A DNA stretch of 64,000 bases from Lactarius indigo (taxonomy: Eukaryota; Basidiomycota; Agaricomycetes; Russulales; Russulaceae). Positions 21,781 through 34,384 of the stretch are shown here, piece by piece (the stretch's first letter is position 1; every line of letters starts with the position of its first letter). The stretch is from NCBI GenBank assembly GCA_025766275.1, contig JAFKAC010000008.1:868001-932000 (forward strand), in the 5' to 3' direction. Made by a program: the position numbers and the translations under genes. A model generated the notes under the pieces. It was not told where the DNA came from. It saw only the letters and a program-made list of their open reading frames with translations, and searched no databases.

Positions 21781-22796
21781 CTAGTTGTACGACGGTGTTT
21801 GCAGATGCCGTAGGTCGGAGGGACATGCTAGATGTGGAATCACCATCGCTGGTGTTGATGTGGCTGATTTCGTTAGATGTTCGAGATAGGGCGGTGTGTG
21901 GGATGATGTTCTGCGTCTCTTGGAGGTTCTCTGTGGCTCGGTACCTGCCATTGATGACACGTCCTCGGCCGGATAATGGTGGGTCACGTAGTGTGTAACA
22001 TCGGTATGGGCAGGCGTTTCAGCTCCGTTGAGCTCTGGAGGATGATGATACTCGGGCCAATCGCGGAAACTATCCCCCTCAGGTTCCTCTTCCAATTCGG
22101 GCTCGCGTTTCCTGCCTCAAACAGTCAGCCGTTGCTCTCCGGACTCTGAAACCCGCTCCATTCGGAACTCACCGGTCGACATCCGATAATTTCCGTTTGA
22201 GTGCGTCATACTTCCGAGCAAGCTCATCTCGCTCGTCTCGTAGGATTCGTGCCTGATCCTGTGCCAGACGTGCGAGTGTGCTCAGTCCTACATGGGCAGC
22301 GACGTGTGCATTTGCACGAGCACGCCACGCGTGGCAGCTTTGTCTCAGAATGGCATTCTCCATGTGCAATCGTGCAGTGATCCTTTCTACTTCGTCTGCT
22401 GAGGTACTAGATGAAGACGAGGAGGAGGAGGGATCGACAGGAGGCGCATTCAAGTATAGACGGCGGAAAGGGGGCAAAATATATGGGCGTAGATGCGATG
22501 GTATGAGGAGGGGATTTGGGGTGACTGAGTTGGGTAGATGAGGAGAGCCCAAGAGCACTGACGAACGAGATGGACGTACCTGTCGAAACCGGTTCGCGAC
22601 ACGTCGGGCAACAAGTAATAGGTGAGGATGGCCCTGCGGTAACTTTAATAGCCTCTGATATGCATGTGTGGCAGTACACATGTCCTGAGATGGAAATGTC
22701 AACTTTGACGGTAAGGAAGCTAGAAGGGGAGTACGTACCACAGGGGAGGGCCACAGGTGACTTGAGGGTGTCGAGGCAGATGGCGCAGGTGGACAT
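21781..22796 (-). CDS. N-terminal RING finger / coiled-coil protein B
   Basis: Probable E3 ligase, closely similar in design to RING genes A and C. The start MSTCAICLDTLKSPVALPCG at 22796 is followed by an intron that splits the glycine codon before HVYCHTCISEAI. The RING ends CCPTCREPVS. The second intron ends just before VTPNPLLIPSHLRPY. A polyserine patch leads into a helical segment (ERITARLHMENAILRQ, LAQDQARILRDERDELARKY). The last exon carries KREPELEEEPEGDS and an S/T-rich tail with a basic patch (SKRRRTSS) that could act as a nuclear signal. All exons join in frame. The function beyond RING is not known. Confidence 0.75.
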
Positions 22797-23471
22797 TGGA
22801 AGGATTTGATAAACAGGTAAGACACAGGAATGCGGACAGAGTTTTATATTGCGGGTGCGGGCGGCAGAAGATAGACTAGGACAGAACCGGGAGCGCGGCG
22901 GGTGGATACTGAGTTGGGAGAACGAATTGAGGGGAATGAAGCTTTGCTGTCGTACGAAGATTGGGTTGTTTTGGGGCTCATTGAAACCACGGCACAGGGA
23001 TTTTGCGGAGGCGGCGGTGACAGTCACGGATCGGGCCAATGCGTCGATCGACCGAGATCTCGCGATTCATCACAACTCACCTCCGTTTGCGTCCGATGCT
23101 TGTCTGACTAATCTTACCTTAACCATGATTCATGGACAACGCTTCATGCTCGTCTGGAATATCATGTAGCTATCCCCGCCTCTCGACAGTTTCACTACAG
23201 GAGAAAAGAGAGACGTCGGCCTATTCCATGAAAGTTACCATCTTGGGCAAGAGCCAAGCGCTATGGCCAAAGAGTGGAGAACGAGCGAAGACGCAGAGAA
23301 CAGATCATACAAGAACAACGCCCACATTCGGTAGTCACTGTGTATTCATACGCTCACTGAACAGAGTACTCACAACCCAGCCAGTAGCTCAACTCTGGAA
23401 CCAGCAATTGTCATCTGAGTCAGATGTCATTTTATGTTTCATCCAACATATGATGCCAACTCATCAAACTC

Positions 23472-23760
23472 TCTGTTGGACTGCCCATTGAGTTGGCACT
23501 GCATGAACACCCTGATTTCCTTGGCCTAGATGTGAATGCCGGACATGCTATCGAGCTCCGTCTGAGAACGAGGCTTCTGGTCATACAATGAAATTCAGTC
23601 GCGTGCTCTGCCACGAGCTGATCCACGATGTACGAGGCGGCCATGGCAACAACGTAAGTTCCGACAATTCCCCCACTCTCTTCCCGCACACTCACACGAT
23701 AGTAAGTTTAAGGAGCTGAACTCTAAGCTTAACTGGGAGGTGGGCGGGTCTGGGCAGAAA
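23472..23760 (+). pseudogene. Relic of a WLM-domain (Wss1-type) metallopeptidase
   Basis: WLM peptidases carry a zinc motif HExxH with a third histidine downstream and are related to the DNA-protein crosslink protease Wss1. Here LPIELALHEHPDFLGLDVN and GHAIELRLRT are followed by a frame break near 23575, then VLCHELIHDVRGGH (HExxH plus third His). An intron beginning gtaagttccg at 23654 joins in frame to FKELNSKLNWEV, a typical WLM continuation. No convincing 5' exons or C-terminal region were found, so this looks like a remnant rather than a complete gene. Zinc ligands are intact in the surviving piece. Confidence 0.5.
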
Positions 23761-25368
23761 ACACGCGACGATGGACATACCCTTACACGTTACAGAATGT
23801 TGTTCGCGAGCAAAGGGGTGTACTATGGTCAGGGAATCACGAACACGAGGTCAAAGGCGGGGCTGGAAGGGCACCACTACTATAAAGCCAGGCGAGGCGA
23901 GGCCTCTATCGGGCTCCTAAGCTGAGGGCACGCGGTCCAAGTGACTCATCCCCATATCAGAGGTTAACCTTTGTCATTAGACCTCCCACTGCGGGAGCTC
24001 ACGGGAACTGTATACAGGTACCCGAGCCCAGGCTATGTACTAATTTTGCCAGTTCATACGAGACGGCCATATAAGGGAACATATATACTCCATTTGAAAT
24101 GCCTACCATACACCAGCGAAGAATGTGGGGGCACCATAAAGCGCTGTCGGAGAGGGTACAAGGAATCCCGTGACGGACCAAGATGAACCGGGTTCGGTGA
24201 TTAGATGAATCCCGTTGCAGATTATCATCTATGGTAGGGAGACTCGTGGCGGTAATAGCGCGCATATGATACCTAGATTGGCATCACGACCGTTCTCGGC
24301 CGTCCTTTTTGTTTGGTGGTGGTAGTGGTGGCGGTAAGTCGAACGAACTCTGTAGCTTGATCCCTGATATGAGTAGTTTCCCCATTCTTATTTTACAGGT
24401 CATTTATGTCTTTCGGCTCCGAGTCGGCGACCACGATCACACTGCGATCAACTGTTGCCTCCTGGCATTATAGATGTAACGACGTGACTCCGAAATCGGT
24501 GCATCATCAAACGATCATCAAACGGAATGGAACAAGGGGTGATACAAACTCGAAGCTTGAAGTTCGTGATCTCCAGGGTCAACCACGCGACCTCACGCAC
24601 AATGCCACGCACCCTCCACTTACCCCTCTAACTTACTACTTCTAAGTTCGCCGACTATACGTCTACCGGCGGCTAGAATGAGAAGGCGTACCCCTGATGC
24701 CAATCCTGGGTGGGCCCAAGCCTGGGCCTAAGAACCCTACGGGTCTAGTCCACCATTCTGCATCGCGGACCTGTAAAACATGGAATATTGTCGGGGACGC
24801 GGCGATGAATTTGAGTGCCGTACGGTCTTCAAACTCGGGAAGCTTCTCGAGGCCCGACCTCGTCTGACTATGCCACGAGTGGGAGATGAGCCCCGTGGCA
24901 CTCGGGATACGCAAGACTTAACACACACACCCGTCGTATCAAGTTACCGGACACCTCAGCAGCGGGCTGCTGCGCCTCGGGTGATGTCGGACTGCACCTA
25001 GCAGTAAATGAATGCCGAGTCCCAAGTCCCATGGATGTGCCAGATTAGGTCCGTTTTTTCCTATCGTGTAAACCTTCGTTCAACTTTGCGCAGGTGCAAA
25101 GGGCCCATGGCAACGCGGACGTGACGAGATGTCGATATCGTCATCTGACAAACGTGGGCCATATCACTTCTGATCAAGGTGTGTCCTTGCAGTACTTCCA
25201 CACTCCGAGTCGTGGCCGATAGGCTCGCATACTACTCGCTGCTTCTCTTCTCGACCTCGGACATACCCACCGAAATCTGGCGGAGATTATGCAGCAGATT
25301 ACTTCTCTCGTAACTAGGGGACTGACCCCGGATTTGTTCCTCGACTGAAGTGGTCCTATGGCATCATC

Positions 25369-25766
25369 GTCATCATCGAGGAAGACAATTGCTCAACTAG
25401 CCACCGCAAGCTCTAGCCCGTGACACGCCATCGCGCGTACGTCACTCGTCCTACGATTATCCGGACCCAGCGGGGGGTGCTCTTTTGTCCTGTCTCCAGG
25501 TACTACAAAAGATACTCGATACCTCTCATCTGGAGATATCACTATCGATGCGAACCACCCGAACTTCCGTCCTCGGCGACAAAAAAAATCGCTGGGATCT
25601 ATTACAGGGGAGTACTTCAAGTCCAGCTCAGCTACACGTTTCACGGAGAGTGTGTGAGACTGTTGAGCTTGAGCTAGAACGTCGGGTATCCGGCGAAAAT
25701 GGTATGCCTCAGGTTGGCGTTCCTCGCTGGGATCCTCTCAATCGGAAGCGACGAACCCACAAGTGA
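25369..25766 (+). pseudogene. Unassigned coding-like fragment
   Basis: A plus-strand frame from about 25485 has coding-like sequence (LDTSHLEISLSMRTTRTS, KKNRWDLLQGSTSSPAQL, CETVELELERRVSG, VGVPRWDPLN). An ATG at 25369 opens a short serine-rich frame upstream (MASSSSSSRKTIAQLA) that stops soon after. The strand pattern vaguely suggests a beta-rich N-terminal domain, but I cannot name a family. It is probably a fragment; no good splice scheme links the parts. Confidence 0.25.
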
Positions 25767-27478
25767 CACATGCACTGACGCAAGGAATTCATTCTTACAT
25801 GGCGAGGCATGGTATCGGCGTGATATTACCCAAAATTCCTGGATGTAATACTTGGCGTGACGCTCGTTGCCTGAGTTACCTTCCACGTTCACTTGGTGTA
25901 ACTGTTTCAACCCAAAAGGCACAGCGTGCAGTGTGATAGATAATTTTAGATCCAATGGGCGACAGGTCTTGTGACCACGTGAATGCACGTGAGAGCTTAC
26001 TGTTACGGCAGTCAGCTATCCCAATGAATCTCGCGTTATCAGTTCCCAAACGAGCATTTCGGATGCAGTGAAGAACTTGAAAAGAATGTCTTCGCAATTG
26101 AACTAGGGCTTAGTATGGCAGGGGCCTCGTGGTGACACGAAAAGCGGAAAAAATGGGCAACCCGATTCGCATCGTTTCATCCCAATATGGTTGCATCACA
26201 CGGGTTCTCACCAAGTTGTTGTTTTTTTATCAGTCGTCCCATCCAGTGAGCCTCGGTTTCCGTGCCAATATTGACTGGAGTCGTGCCTCTCCCGTCTCCC
26301 GTTCCTGTATGGCAGCCGTAAGGCTGTTCGTGTGGGGGTGCCATCAGTGGCTGTGGCGTAGGGAAGTGCCGACAAGAATTGTTGAAAACAGGTCAGGTGG
26401 ACAAGCAAGGTGACCACACAGTGCCGGACGGCGATGCGGAACTGTTTATAATAACACATAGATAGAAGCTCGGACCTAGAAAGTAAACCCAGGTGGATAA
26501 ATCGGGACAAGATAAATCTAGGCACAGATGGCCTGTTTGACCCGACGCACGTTTTCATTGGACAAGGCCAGCGGTCGATGTTCACCAAGAGGAGCATTCG
26601 GATTTACTTGCGGGCAGCTGACTTGGAATCTTGACACACACCAGGAAAAGGCATAGGGGCGAGGGAAGACTGTTCCCAACTGGGTAGAGAGTTTTCCATG
26701 CATGTTTGGGCTCGACTCATATTACAACGGTCGCTCGATGCCCGGGGCAGAAGAGCTGCGGGTCGCCCGGAGCATGTATGTAGCCATGGGATTGCGGCCG
26801 GAGCCAGAGCACACAAAAAACACAGTGCATTTATAAGCGGAAATGATTAGAATGAAATATAATAACTAAGTTCCGAAGAATGGCATTGGAGTCATCATTT
26901 GATGTGTCTGGGGAAATGAGCGCTGGGTGTGGATTGGTTTAACTGCGGGGCTGGTGTCCGGCGTGTGGGGGAAGAGTTGCCCCAGAGGCACTAGCAGGGG
27001 GTTGTTGGAGTGGCTGTAGTGGACCGTGACCGCGGATCGCCGGGTGACGGGGAAGTTGAACCGGTCGAATTTGGTGATGTATGTGAAAATAATAATAAAT
27101 ATATTCGGTGGCCCGGGACCCAACAAAAAAAAGAAGATTTGCTTGTTTGCACTTTGCTCTGCTTTGGCCGTTTGGTCGTCATCCCTCGCCTCGAGCTCGA
27201 GCGAGTCGTAAACGCCTCTGCCTTTCATCTTCTACCATCCCTCCAAAACTTGCTTGCTTTCTCTCCATCTCCCCCCCTCCATTTCCCCTTTCCCTTTTCT
27301 TTCGTGTGAGGCTGTCCGATCAACGGTTCAAGCCCGCCAGTGCCCTGCCACTCGGTAAACGACTCGCCGAAACTCCCTACTAAACACCGCACATCCCTCC
27401 CCTCTTCCTACACTCCTCCCACTCGTCCCCCTAACCCCTTTGTCCACTCTCTCGGGAAGTCGGCCTTGGCTAGCCTAG

Positions 27479-30441
27479 ATGGCCAATTATCTTCCCGTTC
27501 TTCTCGTTTCCGTTACTACCAGCGCGATCCCCGATGACTCTTCACTATCTACCCAACCTCGTGGTCAAGTCGATTACCTTTCACATGAATGGCGGGAAGA
27601 AGATGTTTGGCGTTCATGGCGCAATATGACGCGCCAAAAGAACGAAATTGCTAACGGTGTTCGTCTTGAAAACGCAAGCTGGAGAACCTGGTGGAAACAG
27701 AGGAATAAATTAAAAACTGTTAGTCCAGAGACGCTCAACTGGTATGTCTCCCCAGCCCTTCTCTCCACTTTGTCATCGTGTTTTCGCTTGTGGTTGGGAC
27801 ATGTGACGCTCATGCATATGCATTTTTCTTTCCAGGCTTAAAGACTCAGATGTCACTTGGCTTTACGGCCCTCTCCACACAGCTGTCGATTGGGACCCAC
27901 TCCCTCAACCCAGGGGTGACCCTTCGGCATTCGATGAACCGTCCAGTGCTCAGGACCACTGTCCACCTAGTTCGGTCGCCGAGCATTCGTCCCCACTACG
28001 CTCAAAACCTATTTTGAAACACCGCAGCATAAGCGATCTCCTCACTAGTGCTCTCCCAAATTTCAGTCATACCGATGATGACCTCGAGGATCAAATTGAG
28101 TTCTCTGAGGACCAAGACAACGCAATACATACCCCACCTACACGTCCCCCCCTTTTGCATACAAAAAGCGACACTAATGTGGCGCGCTGGTCCCGCAAAA
28201 GTCCATTCCGCAAAGATTCACCTCCGCGTATCGTAGCTTCCGCTCGTCAACCCCGATCGCCCGAGGTTGCAGACCCTATAGTTGCGCCAACCCTGGCAGA
28301 GCGCTCCGGCTCAAGCGACTCTGCGCGCGAGACATCAAGCAGCTCGCAGGACCTTAATGCGTGCTCTTCCGGCGGAAAGAAGAAACACATCAGCTTCAAC
28401 ACTTTTGTGAGGCAGTGTATCGCAATTGATTCACCCCCCAAGCCACGCCGTGGTAGCCTTCCCGGGGAGACCAATGACCTGTACCATGACTCTTATGATG
28501 ACGGGTCAGTCTCACGTTGACTTAATTCAGTATATCCTAATTTTTTCTCTTTCATCCCTATCGCATAGCTACGAGGAGGACTCTGAGATTGGGTTCAATG
28601 ACCCTGATGATGCCCTTGATGAGGGTGGACTATTTTCTGAAGGGCATAATGGATCCGACTCGGATGAAGAGGGCGAAATACTCGAAATGCGCGCCTCCTT
28701 GGGGCGCTCACGGTCTTCATCCTCATCACGATCCCCAGGTGCTGTCGAGTACTCTCGTCGTGCCCAACCTCCGTTTGCATACTCTCACTCTCCTCCTCTT
28801 GTCCGCACCGGATCTTCTGATAAGGAACATGTGACCATTGCACCGATCGCACCGACACTTCTCAAGACGACTGGCGTCGGTAACCACTTTGTTGTCACAG
28901 ATCTCGGCGGGCGCGAACGCACCTCTTTCACCCCTCCTGTTAACCTCGTCTATGTCCCTTCCTTTGGGAACGGCTATACATTACCGAGGAAGAACTCCGG
29001 CGAGGGAAGCTCGACTGATGACGTCTACAGGCACAAGGGCGGTCGATTCAGCTCTAGCCCTGGCACAAGCACAAGTACCAGTGCGAGCAGTAACTCACGC
29101 AGCCCACCTCCTACAATTCCTGCGGCCGAGGCCCTTCCTATCCCACGGGTATTGAGTCCCCCGATTCTGGAGAGTTCCATGGTTTGCCACGATGACTCAT
29201 ATGGCTACTTTCGCTCGACTGCTGCTGCGCAAGTCTTCAGCGCAGATCTCCCCATCAACATACGACAAGCCGACCTCGGCGCGGACTTTGGTCCTGAGAC
29301 AGGTGCGCTTGGCGTCCATTTAGGGCGGGCTATCGACATGCCGGAGGTTGTGGTAGTGAATGACGAGACTGGGGCGATCGAAGAGCGATGTGAGGGTCGT
29401 CACCGCTCGCGGTCGCGTTCATATTCCCGGTCTCGTAGTCGAAGTCATTCACGGACGCCGAGCCCGGCAGAGCCAATGTCGTCAGTCACGGAATCCGACA
29501 CTGCACGGATACGCTCCGCCACCTCCACACCTCCTTCTCTACCATCGGACACCACTCATCTCTCACCCCCTGATTCCTTCCCATCGCGTGGCCGCACACC
29601 ACCAGGCGTGCCATCCCGATCACGGGCACTCTCAAATGATGGGCAATCTTCTGTAGAACACTGTCGCGGTCGCTCGGCAACGCGCAACTCTTCCTTCTCT
29701 GACCGCGATCGTTCTTCGTCAAGAACGAGCCTTGTCGGTGGGACCAGCTCTCCATTGGGAAGTGTAAGCCCGACAGGTCCCAGAGCGGGGCCTGTTGGCA
29801 ATAGCATCTACTCTGTGTACACGCAGGGGCTCAATAACCCAAGACGAGAAAGTGAGAGCGCGGAGAGTAGTAAGGAGCGCGGTCGCGGTCGCTCTGATCA
29901 TCGGGCGGGTGTCGGCGAAACGAGCGCAAGCCCTCAAAGGAAGACGTCCCTAGACGATAGCCGAAGCCCAGACGTTACAGCTGCGGCTGTCTCCCCGATC
30001 CTTTCCCCAGCCCCAAGATCGAGTCCTGTGACACCATCTTCTTCACTTCCCGTCGTCTCTCCAGAGCGTTCACTGTCACCGTCGTCACCTTACCCACATG
30101 CCCACCCGATCGTGCCAAAACCGACGTTAGTGAGAGCGAACATTGGCCCATCGGAGGACAAGCACCCTCGCCAAGCTTCGAATACGTATTCGCCGTCCGT
30201 CCTGCGCCACATATCTGTTGCGGTTCCCGCACCACCAGAACAGGCGCCCGCATCCGTGCTCGCTGAGAAACCACAGTCGCCGACGCTGGCGCCATCAGCG
30301 AGGGATTCTCTCACCCCTCCGAGTAGCCCGAGTGAACATGGCACATTCGTAGGACGCGCAGCAGAAATTGTGTCGACCGCCCGGGGTCTACTCGGCGCGC
30401 TTTGGTCAGGGAGTAATAGTCATAGTCCTGGTGTTCCATGA
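27479..30441 (+). CDS. REG1: Reg1-type protein phosphatase 1 regulatory subunit (DUF1752 domain)
   Basis: Reg1 targets protein phosphatase 1 to Snf1 kinase and related substrates in glucose repression. Three exons join in frame: 27479-27741, 27836-28504 and 28569-30441, giving about 930 residues. The N-terminal DUF1752 domain is clear: QVDYLSHEWREEDVW, RLENASWRTWWKQRN, LKTVSPETLNW, DVTWLYGPLH. Around residue 260 lies KKHISFNTFVRQCIAID, containing an RVxF-like PP1 docking motif (K-H-I-S-F). A conserved block (GRERTSFTPPVNLVYVPS) lies in exon 3. The rest is disordered and S/P-rich, with an unusual RS-rich patch near 29400-29460 (HRSRSRSYSRSRSRSHSR). The leader is CT-rich. No frame break was found. 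It is a Reg1 homologue by domain and motif; PP1 binding is inferred. Confidence 0.85.
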
Positions 30442-31276
30442 TCCGTCGCCCGTAAGTTGCTAAATGATCTTGATCCTATCCACGTGGCTGACTGTCTGCT
30501 GAAGGTCTTGCCAATGATATCCGAGCCGCTGTTCTTTTTCTCTACACATTCTACGTAAATGCGTTGTTGTGCCCACTTTTCTCTTCTCTTGAACCCCCAG
30601 TGCTCACTTTGTATACCTGCAATTAATCCCCCTCCCCCTTTCGGCATTTAATCCTGGCGTGCCAGCGTTCGATTGCAACATTGTTTATATCTATGCATCC
30701 TTTAGGTATTTTACCGCTTTCACTCTTACCCTCACTTTTTTTTGGACCCGTTCCATTATTATAATTAGTATTGCAGCACGAAGTGTCATACTAACGATAT
30801 TGTACCACTGGACGACGTCGAAATATCTGATGACAGCCAAAGTGTAGTCGACTCGTCAAAACGTAATCGCGTCGCTCGAAGAGGCGTGTACCTGTATGTA
30901 TTGATAGTCCTTGTTTCAACAAATGTACTTGTATTTTCTCCCTCACCCTCCATGGGATGGCTGGGCTGTCCGTTGGTTGATCACTTTCAGTCCGTCCGCA
31001 TGTGGACTGGACATCCGATCCGAAATCTCGCGGGTAAACCCCAGGAGACGCCCGGTATTGTATTACACCCTTGAAGTTACTCTTCTATTTTGTCTATCCA
31101 CTCTTATCGTCATCACAGGTTGCCGACTGACGGAAAGAGCGGCAGAAACTATTCCGCGATCTTTCCAGGTGAAGCTCTTCCCCCTGTTGGCAACTACTGG
31201 CCCCTCTTTGTCTCATTTAGCCAGCCTACGGTTGTCCCCTTTTATACTATAGCCGGCTGCACACACCACTATTGCC
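30442..31276. other. Intergenic, no gene recognised
   Basis: This contains the Reg1 3' flank and the upstream flank of the BTB cluster. AT-rich tracts lie at 30690-30800. Short frames here lack conserved content. Confidence 0.5.
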
Positions 31277-32211
31277 ATGGCCACCTCCGAGTCATAGCAT
31301 GATCCGGCCCAAGAACAGATCATCTCCCCTGTCCCGTTTGGTCCACCATTCGATCGCGCCGACGCAGATGTTGTCCTTTGCAGCTCTGATAATGTCACCT
31401 TCCGTGTCCACGAGGCAATTTTGTCCGTGGCATCCCCCGTCTTTGAAACCATATTCTCGTTACCACAGCCACAGATTAGTACTGACGGTTCGCCTCCTGT
31501 AATCAATCCGGCTGAGAACGGTGCGGTTTTGGCGAATCTGCCGACGGCTATCTATCCTGTTGTCCCAGTCGTCCCACGTTCTCCGAGCGATTTCGTCGCC
31601 TCCATTGTGGCGGCCGAAAAGTACGAGATGGCCGTTCCGTCTCACCGTCTGGATCAACACTTTGCGAACTCACGTGTGGTTCAAATTATCAATGGACGCC
31701 TTCTGTATCGCATATACGCATAGACTGGCAAAGGTAGCTCGTGCAACCGCAACAGCCTCGCTTCAACCCCAGTTGATGACCTCAGAGACAACTCGCGCTT
31801 GAGGTCAGACCCCGTCCCGTGAATATCCCCGTGCTCCAGTATCTGCTGCAATACCACCGAGCTTGTTCGGTCGCTGCACTTTCCACACTCACTCCGACAT
31901 CGGGATCTCTCTTGGGCTGAGTTGGAACGGAGCTGGTGTCTATGGGCGCAAACTACTGATTGCACTTGCCTGCAAACGGTGTTAACAGTCGGCCTCGAGA
32001 GACATACTACCTGGTTGTGTAATCCGGCGGTATGGTCCAACTATATCGCACGTGCACGCGACGCAGGTGTCCAAGTGGCAAAGTGGTAGCTGACCGTAAC
32101 ATGACCAGTTCGTCCCTCAGCAAAGGTAGTGCCGACTGCTAGATCTCTGCTTTTGGGCTGTAGGAGTTTAGTACCCGTCTGGGACAAGAAGTCGAGAATC
32201 GTGTCGACAAT
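31277..32211 (+). pseudogene. BTB/POZ protein, copy A (broken)
   Basis: First member of a BTB cluster. The frame MATSES stops at TAG (31295-31297), then continues as FGPPFDRADADVVLCSSDN, VHEAILSVASPVFETIFSL and VAAEKYEMAVPSHRLD. A frame break near 31690 precedes MDAFCIAYTHRLAKVARAT. YLLQYHRACSVAAL and WSNYIARARDAG follow, then a C-terminal part with two further stops, and VENRVDN ends at a gtgagt donor at 32212. Alignment with copy E places one TAG where E has CAG (CQISAFGL). The copy is a degraded but full-length relic of the family. Confidence 0.7.
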
Positions 32212-32429
32212 GTGAGTGAGATCCTTTTGCATTTTCATTTTTCGATATCATCCAAATTAAAGGTCCCCTTGGAATTACCGTTTTGAAACCAGTCGCTTAT
32301 GTGTTAGCAAGGGTGCTAGCCATGACGAAGTTATTTACATGTATACTCCTATTACAGTGCCCCGACTCTTAAACTTGTCACATCCTTGTTTTGATTTACG
32401 CAATTCTCCTTTCAACTTTTTCAAATCAA

Positions 32430-33378
32430 ATGGCCCCCACCAGATGTGTTTCAAGAATTTTCATCACCTGCTGCTACCATTGACCTTCGGCCCATCGTTT
32501 GACGACGCCAATGCAGGTATCGTACTTCGAAGTACTGACCAGATTGACTTCTATGTCTATAGGGTCATATTATCCAAATTATCCCCTGTCTCGAATCAAT
32601 GTTTTCGCTACCGCAACCAGACACTAACATCCAAATTATACCATCACTCTGACGGAAGACAGCAAGACAATGCGGTTCTCTGAGCGCCTATCTACCCCAC
32701 TGTGCCCACCAAGTTCGTACCTTTAGGCATCATGATAGATGCTCTTGTGGCAGCAAAAAGGTATGACATGGATGTCGCATCTCAGTGTCTGGTTCAAAAG
32801 TTCGCCGAGTCAAAAGCCATGCATGACAGCCCTGTAGGGGCCTTCTGTCTCGCATAGCTCCCACGAATTAGGAGAAGCAGCTCGTATAGCTGCGAAGGCA
32901 TCACTCAAGTACCGACTGAGGCTGGACAACGTCGGAGACAAGTTGCAGTACACAAATGGACCTGGTCTCCATCAATTATGGAAGTTTCGCCATGCTTATT
33001 CTGCTGCCGCCGTTGAAGCTGTCTCCGACAGCCATGTTTTGGTCGATCTGTCGCACAATATTACCTGGTGGGACTTCAAAGACACTCTCTGCAAACTTTT
33101 CGGATCATCCGGCGGACGTCGCAGGCACCGCTACAGAGTGGGTCGCTCAGACTCCTGGGAGCACTGGGATGCCACTGCCTCGTGGCACGACTACATAACG
33201 CGCGCTCACGACGTCTTGCTGGAGTATCCTTGCAGGGAGGTAGTGACCAACTACTCCCTTTTGGAACCCTCCTACGGGAAAGAGGGAAAAAGGGTGCATT
33301 TTACGCCAGCGCACCTTGTATAACTTGTCGGATTTTAGTCACCTCTTGGGAGACGAGGTCGAAAGACGTGTCTCGGAG
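32430..33378 (+). pseudogene. BTB/POZ protein, copy B (broken 5' half)
   Basis: The ATG at 32430 opens MAPTRCVSRIF, but the BTB half has several frame breaks and stops. From about 32860 the frame is open: SHELGEAARIAAKASLKYRL, GPGLHQLWKFRHAYSAAA, ITWWDF, WHDYITRAHDVLLEYPC and SYGKEGK. One more frame break near 33285-33330 precedes the terminal GDEVERRVSE at the gtaagg donor (33379). It is most like copy C. Confidence 0.65.
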
Positions 33379-33875
33379 GTAAGGCGATTTCTTAAATATT
33401 CCTTGACACATCTCACTCGATGGCTCCTACCAAAGGTCGATCTAGAGTTGCCATTTTGACCTTTTGCTGGTTTATTCACCTAGACTCAGGCCGCTCTGAA
33501 GTTGCAAATGTCAGTAAGTTATCATTATTGGTTCTTGTAGTATATCGTAGTTCGGTTGGTATGGGCTCGCCAATTGTCCAGTTGTTCTTTCATGCACGTG
33601 TATGCTTTCAGCCTGGAAGCACGCGGTGGTTCAAGTTGGAGCTTCAGACTGGTCACACTCTGGTCGCCTTTGGGTAGTGAATTTCATTTCTACAACTTGA
33701 TTGTCAGATCTATTCATAGTGTGAGAAACACACTGAAAAAAATCACTTCTTTGGCCATGCTAGGTTTTGACTGGTGGGCAGTGGGTAATGCGTGACAGCT
33801 CCAAAAATAAACGGTATGTTCGAATTCTCATTACCACATTCACGGCTTAGTACTGTGACTGACGCCTCTCTAGGC

Positions 33876-34260
33876 TCACCCAAGGGCTCACCGGCTCACC
33901 TCCTGCAATCAATCTGGCTGAGAACGGTGCAATTTTGGCGAATCCGCTGACAACTATCCGTCTTCCCTATCGAACCACGTTCCGTGAGCCGATTTCGCTG
34001 CTACCATCATGGCTGCCGAAAAGTACCAGATAGTCGACCCGTCTTACCGTCTGGACCAGAGCTTTGTATACCCAGATGTTGTTCAAAATCATCTAATGGA
34101 CTTCTTTCCGTATCACGAACTGGCAGAGGTAGCTCGTGCGGCAGAAAAAGCCTAGCTTCGTTCAAGTTGCCTGTTGACCCCAGGTGTCGTCAGGGGCCCT
34201 ACAATTATCCCCACTATTTCAGTTTCAGTGCTGCAATATCATCGAGCATGTTCAGTCACT
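33876..34260 (+). pseudogene. BTB-family fragment related to copy A
   Basis: A short piece with PPAINLAENGAILANPL, AAEKYQIVDPSYRLDQSF, a stretch like HELAEVARAAEKA and a final match to the FHRAC block region (about 34225-34250). It matches the middle of copy A better than the neighbouring copies. There is no start and several frame changes. It shows that an A-type unit once lay between copies B and C. Confidence 0.5.
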
Positions 34261-34384
34261 ACTATTTCACAGTTACGGTCACGGACCTAATGGGATGGTA
34301 CGCTTCCATTCACCCCTATTTATGTGTGACTCCTATCACAATACCTCGACTGGAACACCTGGTTTTCATAATCTTCTTTCTCAA

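Larger units (their letters stand above)
22797..27478. other. Gene-poor 4.7 kb region with two coding relics
   Basis: Between RING gene B and the Reg1-type gene there is no complete gene. Two pieces look coding: a WLM-type peptidase fragment (23472-23760) and an unassigned fragment (25369-25766). The remainder shows only short unrelated frames. The last 300 bases are CT-rich (27180-27470) and form the Reg1 promoter and leader. I saw no tRNA, LTR or transposase signature. Confidence 0.5.

Noticed and set aside
20460..22800. Endosomal gene cluster (VPS9 and VPS25) as a functional unit
   Set aside because: The two genes are 15 kb apart with unrelated genes between; linkage is probably accidental.
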